Made by a program: the position numbers and the translations under genes. A model generated the notes under the pieces. That model did not search any database and had not been told where the DNA came from. It saw nothing but the letters and a program-made list of their open reading frames with translations. From NCBI RefSeq assembly GCF_003852425.1, contig NZ_QAJN01000008.1, positions 186,001 through 250,000 on the forward strand: 64,000 nt of DNA, given 5' to 3'. This document shows, in pieces, positions 20,624 through 29,122 of this stretch (within the stretch, counting starts at the first letter, position 1; every line of letters begins with the position of its first letter). Source of the DNA: Paucibacter sp. KBW04. GTDB taxonomy: Bacteria; Pseudomonadota; Gammaproteobacteria; Burkholderiales; Burkholderiaceae_C.

Positions 20624-21244
20624 ATGACCGCAACTCCTTTTCTGCATTGCGAAGCCCTGAGCTTTGCCTACCCCGGCTCGCGCCGCGTGGTGGACCTGTG
20701 GACACATGACTTCACCGCTGGCCTGTGCTGGCTGCGCGGAGCCAATGGCACGGGCAAGTCCACCCGGCTCAAACTCTTGGCGGGCGCGCTGACGCCGCAG
20801 TACGGCTCGGTCCAGTTACTGGGGCTTGATCTCTTGAAGCAGCCCTTGGACTACCGCCGCCAAGCCGCCTGGGTGGGCGCCGAGCCGCCCGCGTTTGAAC
20901 ATCTGAGCCCGGCCGAGCGCTTCGCCTTTTTGGCCGGGCTTTACCCCCGAGCCGATGCCGCGCAGTGGCAGGCCCATGTGGAGGGTTTCGGCCTCACGCC
21001 CTTTCTGGCTCAGCCCATGAGCCAACTATCAACCGGCACCCAACACAAGGCCGCCTTGGCCGCAGCCCTGGCCTTGCAGACGCCCTTGCTCCTGCAGGAC
21101 GAGCCGCTCAATGCCCTGGATGCCGCCTCGGTGGACTATCTGCGCGGCCTGATGCGGCTGGCCGCCCAGGCCAGCGATCGCCTCTGGCTGGTGGTCAGCC
21201 ATGAGGATTTGGGCCTAGCCCCTAGCGCGACTCTTGATCTGTAG
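20624..21244 (+). CDS. ABC transporter ATP-binding protein
   Basis: 206 residues, short for an ABC ATPase. Walker A is GANGTGKST (about residue 40) and Walker B is LLLQDEPLNALD. The switch His is in VVSHED. The signature is LSTGTQHKAALAAALA rather than LSGGQ, a degenerate form seen in some exporters. It is co-directional with the membrane protein upstream and should energise it. The size resembles CcmA, but no cytochrome c maturation genes are present, so I do not assign that role. Confidence 0.85.
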   Translation: MTATPFLHCEALSFAYPGSRRVVDLWTHDFTAGLCWLRGANGTGKSTRLKLLAGALTPQYGSVQLLGLDLLKQPLDYRRQAAWVGAEPPAFEHLSPAERFAFLAGLYPRADAAQWQAHVEGFGLTPFLAQPMSQLSTGTQHKAALAAALALQTPLLLQDEPLNALDAASVDYLRGLMRLAAQASDRLWLVVSHEDLGLAPSATLDL

Positions 21245-21313
21245 CAAGGCGCGGCGAGGCGCTGGGCCTTAACCTGTGCGGTTGGTTTTTCAGCCCCCCC
21301 GCTTGCCAACATC

Positions 21314-22717
21314 ATGAATCAGCCCCCCAGCAGCCGCAGCAGCAGCACTCCCCTGCGCGCACCCGAACTTCTTTTGCCCGCCGGCGACTTGGAGCGCATG
21401 CGAGCGGCCTTCGACTTCGGTGCTGATGCGGTGTACGCGGGCCAGCCGCGTTACTCCTTGCGCGCGCGCAACAACGATTTCAAGCTGGAGAACCTGCGCA
21501 CCGGCATTGCCGAGGCCCATGCACGCGGCAAGAAGTTTCTGGTGGCCAGCAATATCCTGCCCCACAACGGCAAGCTGAAGAACTACCTCGCCGATATGGA
21601 GCCCGTGGTGGAGATGGCGCCCGACGCCCTCATCATGGCCGACCCCGGCCTCATCATGATGGTGCGCGAGCGCTGGCCCGAGCTGCCGGTGCACCTCTCG
21701 GTGCAGGCCAACACGGTCAACTACGCCGGGGTCAAGTTCTGGCAAAAGCTGGGGCTCAAGCGCATCATTCTTTCGCGCGAGCTGAGCCTGGACGAGGTGG
21801 CGCAGATCCGCCAGGAGTGCCCGGATATCGAGCTGGAGGTGTTTGTGCACGGCGCCCTTTGCATCGCCTACTCGGGCCGTTGCCTCTTGTCCGGCTACTT
21901 CAACCACCGCGACGCCAACCAGGGCACGTGCACCAATGCTTGCCGTTGGGATTACAAGTTGGGCGATGCCTTCGAGGATGAGGCAGGCCAAGCGCAGCAA
22001 ATCAATTTCGACTTCCGCAAGGCTTCGGAGCTAGCCGACCAAAGCTTTGCCTCTGCCGGTGGCACGGCGCGCCACCCCGCTGCCGATGGTGTTTATCTGA
22101 TCGAAGAATCGCAGCGCCCCGGCGAGCTGATGCCCATTATGGAGGATGAGCACGGCACCTACATCATGAACTCCAAAGACCTGCGCGCCGTGGAGCATGT
22201 GCAGCGCCTGGTGGAGATCGGTGTGGACTCGCTCAAGATCGAAGGCCGCACCAAGAGCCGCTACTACGTTTCGCGCGCCGCCCAGGTCTACCGCCGCGCC
22301 ATCGACGACACCGTGGCCGGCCGTGCCTTCGACCCCAGCCTGCTGGCCGAGCTGGACGGCCTGTCCAACCGCGGCTACACCAGTGGCTTTTATCAACGCC
22401 ACCGCAGCCAGGACACGCAAAACTATCTGGACGGCCACTCCAAGGCCAGACGCAGCCAGTACGTCGGCGAGGTGCGCAGCATCGACGCCGAGGGCTGGGC
22501 CGATATCGAGGTCAAGAACCGCTTTGAAGTCGGCGACCGCCTGGAGATCATCCACCCCAGCGGCAATGTGATCGTTGAAGTGAAGCAGCTGCGCGGCAAG
22601 CTGGGCGAGCCCGTCAGCGAGGCGGCCGGCAACGGCGTGGTGATCAGCATGCCGTTGGAGAGGCGTTTTGAGGGGGCGCTGATGGCACGCTTGTTGGATG
22701 AACAAGTTGACGTCTGA
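21314..22717 (+). CDS. trhP: Peptidase U32-family tRNA hydroxylation protein (YegQ/TrhP type)
   Basis: 467 residues. It has the U32 core with APELLLPAGDLERMRAAFDFGADAVYAGQ, the signature ELEVFVHGALCIAYSGRCLLSGYFNHRDANQGTC-type region with conserved cysteines, and GVDSLKIEGRTKSRYYV. Length and the C-terminal barrel match YegQ (TrhP) rather than the shorter UbiU/UbiV. In E. coli TrhP promotes prephenate-dependent 5-hydroxylation of wobble uridine in tRNA. Assignment is by motif recognition; RlhA, a larger paralog, is less likely. Confidence 0.85.
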   Translation: MNQPPSSRSSSTPLRAPELLLPAGDLERMRAAFDFGADAVYAGQPRYSLRARNNDFKLENLRTGIAEAHARGKKFLVASNILPHNGKLKNYLADMEPVVEMAPDALIMADPGLIMMVRERWPELPVHLSVQANTVNYAGVKFWQKLGLKRIILSRELSLDEVAQIRQECPDIELEVFVHGALCIAYSGRCLLSGYFNHRDANQGTCTNACRWDYKLGDAFEDEAGQAQQINFDFRKASELADQSFASAGGTARHPAADGVYLIEESQRPGELMPIMEDEHGTYIMNSKDLRAVEHVQRLVEIGVDSLKIEGRTKSRYYVSRAAQVYRRAIDDTVAGRAFDPSLLAELDGLSNRGYTSGFYQRHRSQDTQNYLDGHSKARRSQYVGEVRSIDAEGWADIEVKNRFEVGDRLEIIHPSGNVIVEVKQLRGKLGEPVSEAAGNGVVISMPLERRFEGALMARLLDEQVDV

Positions 22718-22799
22718 ATAAGAAGTTATGAACTGCTTGGGTCTGCCTCAGAATACGGACTTCCTATCGCTTCTCATCTGAGCCGCTCAGAGCCCGTTC

Positions 22800-23240
22800 A
22801 TGACCCCAGCGCTGCCATCTCTTCGTTTGCTTTCTTTGTTGTTCTGCTCGCTTGCGCTGCTGACGACCCCTGCGACGGCACAGGTTCGCAAATGCGAGAT
22901 TGATGGGAAGACGGTTTATCAGCAGACACCCTGCCCCGTGACAGGACCGATTGAGCGGCCCACGGCTCAGCAGCTCAATGCCCAGAGAAAAGAGGCGGCG
23001 CCAAGAAGCCATGATGCTGCGTCCAGGGCGCCAATCGCAGCGAAAGAATCACCCTCAGCAAAGTCGCCTGAGGCAACGACTCAGTCGCGCGTTTTGAGTG
23101 CTCGCTGTGATGGGCGGACTCATTGCTCACAAATGAGCTCTTGCGAAGAAGCCAAGTTCTTTCTGGCCAACTGCCCAGGGGTTGAGATGGATGGTGATGG
23201 AGACGGGAAACCCTGTGAAAAACAGTGGTGCAAATGGTGA
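22800..23240 (+). CDS. Secreted protein with DUF4124-like N-terminus and excalibur calcium-binding domain
   Basis: 146 residues with a signal peptide ending at ATAQ (about residue 28). A short DUF4124-like stretch (KCEIDGKTVYQQTPCP) follows, then a low-complexity linker. The C-terminal excalibur domain (about 103-146) has CDGRTHCSQMSSCEEAKFFL and the calcium loop DGDGDGKPCE. It is probably periplasmic or extracellular. A close relative with the same C-terminal domain is encoded at 50897-51226. Function is unknown; excalibur domains often accompany nucleases or surface proteins, and no nuclease domain is seen here. Confidence 0.8.
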   Translation: MTPALPSLRLLSLLFCSLALLTTPATAQVRKCEIDGKTVYQQTPCPVTGPIERPTAQQLNAQRKEAAPRSHDAASRAPIAAKESPSAKSPEATTQSRVLSARCDGRTHCSQMSSCEEAKFFLANCPGVEMDGDGDGKPCEKQWCKW

Positions 23241-23306
23241 AATGAAGGCGGTGGCCTTGCATCACGATGCGCTGCCGCAAGACCTGACCTTTCCCTAAGC
23301 CAAGGC

Positions 23307-23789
23307 ATGAAGCTCTTCCCCGCTCACAGCTACCAAGCCGAACTGCAGCTGCGTTTCGCCGCAGTGGAACGCAAGCTTGGCCAAAGCTTCCCCGGCACCC
23401 AGATCGAACACATCGGCGCCTCGTCCATACCCGGCGCCGTTTCAAAAGGCGATCTGGATATTTGCTTGCTCGTGGCGCCTGAGCGTTTGGAGGCCTGTGT
23501 CGTGGCCTTGCAAGCTCAGGGCTATCAAGAGAAGCAAGAGACTCTGCGCAGCGAAGCGCTGTGCATGTTGGAGTGGCTGGAGCCTGCGCAAGCCCATGCG
23601 GTGCAGGTGGTCGCCCAGGGGTCAAAGTTCGTCGAACTTTTTATCGGTTTTCGCGATCGGCTGCGGGCCAGCCCGGCCTTGGTCGAGGCCTACAACCAGC
23701 TCAAGACGGAATGGGCCGTGCAGGGCGAGGATGCCTATCGAGCGGCCAAGTCCAAATTCATTGAAGCGGTTCTGGCTGCGCCGACCTGA
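23307..23789 (+). CDS. GrpB/UPF0157-family nucleotidyltransferase-fold protein
   Basis: 160 residues. It carries the GrpB pattern: IEHIGASSIPGAVSKGDLDICLLV, where GS/T-S and the D-x-D pair match the nucleotidyltransferase fold, and a closing FRDRLRASPALVEAYNQLK plus YRAAKSKFIEAVL. Members are related to dephospho-CoA kinase C-terminal extensions; the cellular role is not established. The gene is convergent with recG, with stops seven bases apart. Confidence 0.85.
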   Translation: MKLFPAHSYQAELQLRFAAVERKLGQSFPGTQIEHIGASSIPGAVSKGDLDICLLVAPERLEACVVALQAQGYQEKQETLRSEALCMLEWLEPAQAHAVQVVAQGSKFVELFIGFRDRLRASPALVEAYNQLKTEWAVQGEDAYRAAKSKFIEAVLAAPT

Positions 23790-23796
23790 GGGCACT

Positions 23797-25959
23797 TCAA
23801 GCCTTCAAAAACTCCGCCTTAGACCCCAACCAGCGCGCCACCTGTTTGTGGGCGGCATCCGGGTGTTGATCCAAGAGCATAGGCGCCAGGCGGCGGGCGG
23901 CTTGGAGCAAAACGGAATCTTCTTGCAGGTCGGCAAAGCGCAGCAACTCGGCGCCGCTTTGGCGTGAGCCCATGAACTCGCCGGGGCCACGGATGTCCAG
24001 GTCGCGGCGGGCGATCTCGAAGCCGTCATTCGTCTCGGCCATGGCGCGCAAACGGTCCTTGCCGGTCTGCGAGAGCGGCCCGGTGTAGAGCAGCACGCAG
24101 ACGCTGGCCTTGGCGCCCCGGCCGACGCGGCCGCGCAGCTGGTGCAGCTGCGAGAGGCCGAAGCGCTCCGCATGCTCGATCACCATCAGGCTGGCATTGG
24201 GCACGTCCACGCCCACCTCGATCACCGTGGTGGCAACGAGCAGCTTCATCTCACCGCCGCTGAACTGGGCCATTACGGCTGCCTTCTCGGCCGGCGCCAT
24301 GCGACCGTGCAGCAGGCCGACGCTGTAGCCTTCTAGCGCCGCGCTCAGCTCTGCGTGCGTCTCGGTGGCATTGCTGAGGTCCATGGCCTCGCTCTCTTCG
24401 ATCAGCGGGCAGACCCAGTAGACCTGGGCGCCGCGAGCCACCTCTTCCTGGATTTTTTCGATCACATTCCAGCGCTTGGCATCGGCAAACACCTTGGTGA
24501 CGATGGGGCTGCGGCCAGGGGGTAACTCATCAATCGTGCTGACCGCCAGGTCGGCAAAATAGGTCATGGCCAGGGTGCGCGGGATGGGCGTGGCGCTCAT
24601 CATCAGCATATGCGGTTCCAGCTCCATGCTGGCTAATTTCTTCCTCAATGCGAGGCGCTGCGCGACGCCAAAGCGATGCTGCTCGTCGATGATGGCCAGG
24701 CCTAATTTGGCGAACTTGACCTTGTCTTCGATCACCGCATGGGTGCCTATGACCAAATGCGCCGAACCGTCGGCCGCCGCGTCCAGCATCTTCTGCCGTG
24801 CCTTGCCCTTGACGCTGCCGGTCAGCCAGGCCACCTTGAGCCCCAGCGGCTCCAACCAGCCAATCAGTTTCTTGAAATGCTGTTCGGCCAGGATCTCGGT
24901 CGGCGCCATCAGGGCGCATTGCCAGCCGGCATCGATGGCCACGGCCGCAGCCAGGGCGGCCACCACGGTTTTTCCTGAACCCACATCGCCTTGCAGCAAG
25001 CGATGCATGGGCTGAGCCAGGGCCAAGAAGCCTCCTGAGGAGGCTTCGCCGCCTGGCGAAGGACTGCCAGCGTCTCGTGCTGGCAGGCTGGGGTGCGGAA
25101 GTGCCAGGTCTTGCGCAATCTCTTCGCTGACGCGCTGCTGCGCGCCGGTCAGGCCAAAGGGCAGGGCGGCCAGAAGCCGTTCGACCAGGCCGCCGGGCTG
25201 GGCGCGCAGGGCCGGCGCATGCAGCAGGGCGCGTTCGCGCTGGGCCTGGATCTGGCTCAGCTGCTGAGCCAGCAGCTCCTCGAATTTGAGGCGTTGCCAG
25301 GCCGGGTGGCTGTGATCTTCCAGCGTGCTCAGCTGGGCTTGCGGGGGCGGGTGGTGCAGGTAGTTGAGTGCGTCGCGCAAGCTGGGCAGCTTGGCCGGCA
25401 CCACGCCGGGCGGCAGCAGCTCGCGCAGATCGGCGCGCTTCAGCCCCGCCGCCACCGCCTTGCGCAGATAGGCTTGCGGCAGGCTGGCGCTGGCCGGGTA
25501 GACGGGGGTGAGCGAGGCGGCCAGCGGTGTGTCCTCCTGCACCGCCTTGAATTGCGGGTGCACCATCTCGCGGCCGAAGAAGCCGTGGCGGATCTCGCCG
25601 CGCACACGCACCCGTTTGCCCACCGCCAGCGTCTTCTGGTGCGAGGGGTAGAAATGGATGAAGCGCAGCAAAAGCTCGTCGGAGTCGTCTTGAATGCGCA
25701 CGATCAACACCCGGCGCCCGCGCTGGTCGACGCGGCATTCCATCACCTCGCCCTCGCACTGCACGTTCTCGCCCTCATGCGCCTCTGAAATGGGCGTGAT
25801 GCGGGTTTCGTCCTCATAGCGCAGGGGCAGGTGCAGGGCGAAGTCGATATCGCGCAGCAGGCCCAGCTTTTCCATGGCCTTTTGCGGCAGGGACTTGGCT
25901 GGAGCCGATGGCTTGGGCGCGGGTGCAGCGGATTGAGGTGCGTCAGACATTGGCGCCAT
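23797..25959 (-). CDS. recG: ATP-dependent DNA helicase RecG
   Basis: About 720 residues; starts at 25959 or 25950 (MSDAPQ) are both possible. It has an N-terminal wedge/OB domain (about 30-280), the helicase motif I LLQGDVGSGKTVVA (about 320), motif II DEQH (about 424), motif III SATPIPRTLA and the C-terminal QLRGRVGRG. RecG regresses stalled replication forks and processes branched DNA. Anomaly: residues about 292-311, just before the helicase domain, are a low-complexity Pro/Ser/Gly stretch encoded by three consecutive perfect hairpins (25028-25086). This is an apparent in-frame insertion absent from typical RecG. Confidence 0.96.
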   Translation of the reverse strand: MAPMSDAPQSAAPAPKPSAPAKSLPQKAMEKLGLLRDIDFALHLPLRYEDETRITPISEAHEGENVQCEGEVMECRVDQRGRRVLIVRIQDDSDELLLRFIHFYPSHQKTLAVGKRVRVRGEIRHGFFGREMVHPQFKAVQEDTPLAASLTPVYPASASLPQAYLRKAVAAGLKRADLRELLPPGVVPAKLPSLRDALNYLHHPPPQAQLSTLEDHSHPAWQRLKFEELLAQQLSQIQAQRERALLHAPALRAQPGGLVERLLAALPFGLTGAQQRVSEEIAQDLALPHPSLPARDAGSPSPGGEASSGGFLALAQPMHRLLQGDVGSGKTVVAALAAAVAIDAGWQCALMAPTEILAEQHFKKLIGWLEPLGLKVAWLTGSVKGKARQKMLDAAADGSAHLVIGTHAVIEDKVKFAKLGLAIIDEQHRFGVAQRLALRKKLASMELEPHMLMMSATPIPRTLAMTYFADLAVSTIDELPPGRSPIVTKVFADAKRWNVIEKIQEEVARGAQVYWVCPLIEESEAMDLSNATETHAELSAALEGYSVGLLHGRMAPAEKAAVMAQFSGGEMKLLVATTVIEVGVDVPNASLMVIEHAERFGLSQLHQLRGRVGRGAKASVCVLLYTGPLSQTGKDRLRAMAETNDGFEIARRDLDIRGPGEFMGSRQSGAELLRFADLQEDSVLLQAARRLAPMLLDQHPDAAHKQVARWLGSKAEFLKA
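25028..25086. repeat. Three consecutive hairpins inside recG
   Basis: Hairpin 1 is 25028-25046 (AAGCCTCC-TGA-GGAGGCTT). Hairpin 2 is 25044-25061 (CTTCGCC-GCCT-GGCGAAG). Hairpin 3 is 25064-25086 (CTGCCAGC, loop of 7, GCTGGCAG). All stems are perfect and adjacent. Together they code for an extra flexible linker in the protein. The density of palindromes in coding DNA suggests insertion of a REP/MITE-like element. Confidence 0.75.
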
Positions 25960-26093
25960 TCTGCCGTGCGGCCCGGGCAGTATTCACAAGGCCAGGCCGG
26001 AATCGCCCGCAGCCTGCCTAGAATCCGCGCCTGCTCGGCGCTGCCGCCTTCGATCGCGCGCCGTCACCCAATGAAAAACACAAGGGCTAGGGA

Positions 26094-28457
26094 ATGAAAT
26101 ACGCAAGAACGGCCGCGGCCGCATCGACCTTGATCGCCAGCATGATGCTGGCCGCCTGCGGAGGCGGCGGTGACGACGCTCCCGCGCCCCCACCGGCCGT
26201 GACGCCGACCACCATCCCCGCCGATCTCAGCATCAAGGCAGCAGCCGTTGCCGATGTGGGCAGCCCCGCGACTTTTGACAGCAGCGCCTCGGCCCTCAGC
26301 GGCCTGAGCTTTGCTTGGAACTTTGGTGACGGCAAGACCAGCACCGAGGCCTCGCCCAAGCATGACTACGCCCAGGTGGGCGACTACGAGGTCAGGCTCA
26401 AGGTCAGCAACGCGGCCGGTTCTTTCAAGGAGCTGAGCTGGCGCGTTAGCGTCAACAACCGCAGCCATGTGCGTGGCCTCAATTGCAGCGACGCGGCCGA
26501 CTCCGGCTGGTGCTGGCAGCAGCCACGCCCCAGCGGCAATGCGCTCAACGATGTCTTCTTCCTCGACGCCCTGACTGGCTGGCGGGTGGGCGACAGCGGC
26601 GAAATCCTCAAGACCGTGGACGGCGGCAAAAGCTGGCTGCGGCAGAACAGCGGCTTGCGCACGCCTTTGACGAGCGTGAAGTTCCTGGACGCCAAGAACG
26701 GTTGGGCCCAAGGTAGCCAGGGTGCTTTGCTGAAGACGGTGGATGGTGGCGCGAACTGGGTGCAGCAGGGCAGTTCGACGGATCAGGCCGATGGGGCCAG
26801 GCTGCATCTCGTGCAGCCCAATACGGTGCTGCTGGTGGGGGGCTATAACGGCGTGCGGGTCAGCACCGATGGTGGCGCCAGCTGGGCGAACAACACCATG
26901 ACGGTGAGCGATGTGGGCCCCGATGGCAGCCTTTGGAATCTGAGCTATTACGGCTTGAGCCGCTCCACCGACCAAGGCAAGACCGCGACCGAGGTGTTGA
27001 GGCTGGACGGCAGTTATTCGCCGCGCCTGAGCTTTTTGGACGACACGGGTCGGGCCCTGCTTGTGAGCAACTGGAGTGGCAGCTATGACTACATCAACTA
27101 CCAGTGGCGTTACACCCTGACGCTGCAGCGCAGCCTGGACGGTGGCAACAGCTGGGAGCGTTTTGAAGCCCTGGGCCTGTCGGGCCAAGAAACGGGCAAT
27201 GTCAGCTTTGCCGACAAAGATCAGGGATTGATGATCTTGGGCGACAAGGTCTATCGCAGCGTCGATGGCGGTCGCAACTGGCAGGCCCTGGCCAATGAGC
27301 CGCAGGGCAGTACCCGCAACAAGATTCTTGCCAAGAACACGATTTTGCGAGCCATCGAGGTGAGCGGCCAGAAGCTGCGCTTCAGCCTGAGTGAAGATGC
27401 CGGCCAGAGCTGGGCTGCGATCAGCTTGCCCGGATTGCTCAGTGGTTATGAGCTGGACTATCTGGAGCTGCGCAAGCAGGCGCCTGGCGTGTGGACGCAG
27501 CGCCGCAGCGACGGCTCGCAAAGTCTGAGTACCGACGGCATGGCCAACTGGCAGGTGCTGAATGACAGCGCGGCCGCCGCCTCGCGTGCCCTGCGCGCCA
27601 GCTGGTTCTTCGACGCCAAACGCGGCCAGGCCTTGAATGCCGCCGGCGAGTTGCTTGAAACCAGCGATGGCGGTCTGCAATGGAGCGTCAAGCTCAAGGG
27701 TTTGCAGACCAGCGGTTCTACGCAGCAGCGCTTCCAGTTCATCAATGCCAGCAAGGGTTGGCTCTTGAACGGCGATGGCAAGGTCTATCGGACACTGGAT
27801 GGCGGTGCCAGCTGGTCAACGCCCTTGCAGAGCTCGTCGCCGATTCTGGCCTTTCAATTTGTCGATGAGAACAATGGCTTTGCCTTGGCCTATGCCAGCA
27901 ATCAGGTCAACGCCTATTTGTCTGGCACGGTCGTGCTGGCGACCACCGATGGGGGTTTGAGCTGGACCCAGCGCGCTGCCGATAGCACGATCAGGTATGC
28001 CACCAAGCTGGCCTTTAGCAATGCCAAGCAAGGTCTCTTGGTCGGTTCGGCCGGGCGTATCTTCAGTACCGAAGATGGCGGCCAGACTTGGACCCCGCGT
28101 TTCAGCGGCAGTTCGCAGAACCTGACGGCCGTGCGCTTCACTCCCTCCGGCGAGGCCTGGGTGACCGGCGATAGCGGTGCGCTGCTGCAGTCCACGGACG
28201 GCGGCAAGACTTGGGTTAACAATCTGCCCGCCTCCACGCAGGCGCTGCGCGATGTGTTCTTCCTGGACGCCAAGCTGGGCTGGGCCGTGGGCGACCAGGG
28301 GGCGGTGTTAAGCACCACCGACGGCGGCAAGTCCTGGCGCCAGCAGTTCAGCGGCAGCAAGGACACGCTCAATCAAGTGCTCTTCGTTGACGCACGCACG
28401 GGTTGGATCTCGGGCGCGGGCGGCAGCTTGCTGGCCACCGGCACCGGCGGCAACTGA
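26094..28457 (+). CDS. Large lipoprotein with PKD domain and YCF48/BNR-like repeats
   Basis: 787 residues. The signal peptide ends in the lipobox LAAC (Cys about 22) with a Gly/Asp/Pro tether. A PKD-like domain (about 45-125) contains FAWNFGDGKTS and VGDYEVRLKV. The rest is a beta-propeller-like series with eleven DGGxxW motifs (for example KTVDGGKSW, STEDGGQTW) and degenerate copies, recurring with FLDAKLGWAVG-type phrases. This is the YCF48/photosystem-II-assembly-factor-like fold, used in bacteria for surface binding or assembly; no enzymatic motif is seen. It ends at a strong terminator shared with the convergent gene. Confidence 0.88.
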   Translation: MKYARTAAAASTLIASMMLAACGGGGDDAPAPPPAVTPTTIPADLSIKAAAVADVGSPATFDSSASALSGLSFAWNFGDGKTSTEASPKHDYAQVGDYEVRLKVSNAAGSFKELSWRVSVNNRSHVRGLNCSDAADSGWCWQQPRPSGNALNDVFFLDALTGWRVGDSGEILKTVDGGKSWLRQNSGLRTPLTSVKFLDAKNGWAQGSQGALLKTVDGGANWVQQGSSTDQADGARLHLVQPNTVLLVGGYNGVRVSTDGGASWANNTMTVSDVGPDGSLWNLSYYGLSRSTDQGKTATEVLRLDGSYSPRLSFLDDTGRALLVSNWSGSYDYINYQWRYTLTLQRSLDGGNSWERFEALGLSGQETGNVSFADKDQGLMILGDKVYRSVDGGRNWQALANEPQGSTRNKILAKNTILRAIEVSGQKLRFSLSEDAGQSWAAISLPGLLSGYELDYLELRKQAPGVWTQRRSDGSQSLSTDGMANWQVLNDSAAAASRALRASWFFDAKRGQALNAAGELLETSDGGLQWSVKLKGLQTSGSTQQRFQFINASKGWLLNGDGKVYRTLDGGASWSTPLQSSSPILAFQFVDENNGFALAYASNQVNAYLSGTVVLATTDGGLSWTQRAADSTIRYATKLAFSNAKQGLLVGSAGRIFSTEDGGQTWTPRFSGSSQNLTAVRFTPSGEAWVTGDSGALLQSTDGGKTWVNNLPASTQALRDVFFLDAKLGWAVGDQGAVLSTTDGGKSWRQQFSGSKDTLNQVLFVDARTGWISGAGGSLLATGTGGN

Positions 28458-28498
28458 GGGTGAGGGGCTCGTTAACGCCGAGTCCTGTCCAAAATGAG

Positions 28499-28531
28499 AA
28501 AGGCCGGTCCATGCGTGGACCGGCCTTTTTT
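28499..28531. terminator. Bidirectional rho-independent terminator
   Basis: AAAGGCCGGTCC pairs perfectly with GGACCGGCCTTT around loop ATGCGT, followed by T6 on the plus strand. On the minus strand TTTCTCATTTT follows. It serves the lipoprotein gene ending at 28457 and the convergent gene ending at 28553. Confidence 0.92.
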
Positions 28532-28552
28532 CGTGATCGGAGCGCCGAGGGT

Positions 28553-29122
28553 TTAGCGCAACTCGTGCGAGAACTGCAGCATCAAGCCCGCGTCACCCAG
28601 GGCATGAATGGTGACCGAGTTCTTGGGTGTGAATTCCCAGCCCAGGGAGATCAGGGCGCCGGGCGAGAAGCCGTTGTAATTGAAGGGCACCTTGTCCTTG
28701 AACTCGCCGCGGTAGCCATAGAGCAGGCCGGCCGACCATTGGGCGAAGACGTTTTGCGGGGCGTAGCCGAACACGCCGGGATAGCGCTTGCCCACATAGA
28801 GGTAGCCGCTGGGCTGACCAAAGGAGTTGCTGAAATAGGAGCCGCCGACCAACCAGTTGCTCTCGTCCCATTGCTTCTCAGCGCCAATGGCCCAGACGCG
28901 CCGGTGCTCCGGGCTGGGATGAAAGTGCAGGGTGTAGGGCGAAGCCAGCACGCGCCAGTGCGAAGGACCGCCGAAGCGGGGCGTTTCGCTGGCATCATCC
29001 TCGGCATGCACCAGGCCCGGCGCCAGCGCGCAGAGCAGGGCACACAAGGGGGCGACCAGAATCTTGGACGGGCTGGGCAAAGAAAATGCCCCAGAGGGCA
29101 TGGACAGCAAAGGAACTTTCAT
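28553..29122 (-). CDS. Predicted outer-membrane beta-barrel protein (PagP-like size), unknown function
   Basis: About 189 residues if it starts at MKVPLL; starts at 29131 or 29101 are also possible, and none has a clear binding site. A signal peptide ends near LVHAEDD. The mature part alternates polar and aromatic residues (YTLHFHPSPEHRRVWAIG, GYLYVGKRY, AGLLYGYRGEF, SPGALISLGWEF), as expected for a small eight-stranded barrel. The HFHPSPEH segment resembles loops seen in PagP-like or acyl-modifying barrels, but no catalytic set can be asserted. It is head-to-head with the hydrolase gene, sharing a CATG. Confidence 0.7.
   Translation of the reverse strand: MKVPLLSMPSGAFSLPSPSKILVAPLCALLCALAPGLVHAEDDASETPRFGGPSHWRVLASPYTLHFHPSPEHRRVWAIGAEKQWDESNWLVGGSYFSNSFGQPSGYLYVGKRYPGVFGYAPQNVFAQWSAGLLYGYRGEFKDKVPFNYNGFSPGALISLGWEFTPKNSVTIHALGDAGLMLQFSHELR

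Noticed and set aside
20624-21244. CcmA haem exporter ATPase
   Set aside because: Size fits, but no cytochrome c maturation genes are nearby and the signature is degenerate.
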